The notes beneath the pieces were generated by a model. The model was not told where the DNA came from. It was given only the letters and a program-made list of their open reading frames with translations, and searched no databases. From positions 1 to 5,542 of the forward strand of contig JACMOG010000176.1 of NCBI GenBank assembly GCA_014378125.1: DNA of 5,542 bases, given 5' to 3'. Below are positions 4,962 to 5,542 of this stretch, in pieces. Numbering within the stretch: the first letter of the stretch is position 1; each line of letters begins with the position of its first letter. The stretch is from Vitreoscilla sp. Its GTDB lineage: Bacteria > Pseudomonadota > Gammaproteobacteria > Burkholderiales > Burkholderiaceae. The position numbers were made by a program, and so were the translations under genes.

Positions 4962-5542
4962 ATTAATGCCGTTCGACATTCCCGCATCGCTGGCACCGGC
5001 AGCGATCTTCCGCCGCTTCGCCTGACCAACGACGACCTGGTAAAGATGCTCGCCAAGCGCGGCGTCGAGACCTCCGACGACTGGATCGTGGAGCGCACGG
5101 GCATCCGCGCGCGCCATTTCGTGGCCGACGACGTCCACGCCAGCGACCTGGCCACCGCCGCCGCGCAGCGCGCCCTGGAGGCCGCCGGCTGCACCGCATC
5201 GGACATCGACCTCATCATCGTGGCCACGTCCACGCCGGACATGATCTTTCCGTCCACGGCCAGCATCGTGCAGCGCAAGCTGGGCGTGTTCGGCTGCCCG
5301 GCGTTCGACGTGCAGGCCGTCTGCTCCGGCTTCATCTACGCCCTGGGCGTGGCCGACGGCTTCGTGGCCCGCAACCGGTCGAAGTGCGCCCTGGTGATCG
5401 GCGCGGGGGCCATGACCCGGCTGATGGACTGGACCGACCGCGGCACCTGCGTGCTGTTCGGCGACGGCGCCGGCGCCGTGGTGATGGAGCCGGTGGAAGG
5501 CGAGGGGACCACCGCCGACCGCGGCCTGCTGGGATTCGCCCT
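4962..5542 (+). CDS. fabH: Beta-ketoacyl-ACP synthase III (partial, C-terminus outside window; start uncertain)
   Basis: FabH condenses acetyl-CoA with malonyl-ACP and so starts type II fatty acid synthesis in the cytoplasm. The visible 193 codons show [12 protein letters not shown] (7-18), [18 protein letters not shown] (36-53), [14 protein letters not shown] (87-100), QAVCSGF (118-124) with the catalytic Cys121, and [15 protein letters not shown] (162-176). The His and Asn of the catalytic triad lie beyond the window. No ATG or GTG is in frame upstream of the conserved core. The reading frame is open from the plsX stop onward, and the candidates are TTG at 4911, which would add about 17 unconserved residues and has no good ribosome binding site, and ATT at 4962, which gives a family-like N-terminus behind GGGGAG. 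The nearby ATG (4966) is in another frame. A one-base deletion in the sequence would also explain this. Gene identity is sure; the start is not. Confidence 0.93.
   Translation, partial: MNAVRHSRIAGTGSDLPPLRLTNDDLVKMLAKRGVETSDDWIVERTGIRARHFVADDVHASDLATAAAQRALEAAGCTASDIDLIIVATSTPDMIFPSTASIVQRKLGVFGCPAFDVQAVCSGFIYALGVADGFVARNRSKCALVIGAGAMTRLMDWTDRGTCVLFGDGAGAVVMEPVEGEGTTADRGLLGFA

Noticed and set aside
3866..4966. 366-codon plus-strand frame overlapping plsX
   Set aside because: It is an out-of-frame shadow of plsX, rich in Arg, Gly and His with no recognisable domain.

Overview
The window is GC-rich, with G or C in most third codon positions, and carries conserved housekeeping genes of a beta-proteobacterium, most likely Burkholderiales and probably Comamonadaceae. 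The support is the wording of MetK, PlsX, FabH and bL32, plus the gene order, which matches the yceF <-> yceD-rpmF-plsX-fabH block known from proteobacteria such as E. coli. I see no mobile element, CRISPR array, tRNA or rRNA.

Layout. On the minus strand, a Maf/YceF-type m7GTP pyrophosphatase gene (1167-544) overlaps by an ATGA a tetrapyrrole-methylase-fold SAM-dependent methyltransferase gene that leaves the window at position 1. Divergent from them, on the plus strand, come yceD (DUF177, 1218-1847), metK (S-adenosylmethionine synthetase, 2036-3217), rpmF (bL32, 3402-3584), plsX (3813-4904) and fabH (from about 4962, cut by the window end). metK sits between yceD and rpmF, two genes that are normally adjacent. 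It has its own promoter-like -10 box, a long leader with competing RNA pairings, and a strong hairpin just after its stop, followed at once by a promoter for rpmF. It therefore looks like an independent transcription unit set into the ribosome/lipid operon.

How the genes fit together. YceD and bL32 belong to large ribosomal subunit assembly. PlsX makes acyl-phosphate for phospholipid synthesis, and FabH starts fatty acid chains, so the block links ribosome and membrane production. MetK makes the methyl donor used by enzymes such as the minus-strand methyltransferase.

The best leads are regulatory: (1) the metK leader, which contains an H-type pseudoknot candidate, an alternative hairpin and a Shine-Dalgarno-sequestering stem that share strands, as a translational switch would; (2) fabH, which has no in-frame ATG, GTG or TTG at a sensible place, leaving an ATT start 9 nt after a strong Shine-Dalgarno sequence, or a one-base sequence error; (3) a plsX GTG start with a hairpin where the ribosome binding site should be; (4) a probably leaderless yceD mRNA; and (5) a Val in MetK where the family usually has an adenine-stacking Phe. 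All pairings were read by eye, with no folding energies or database searches.
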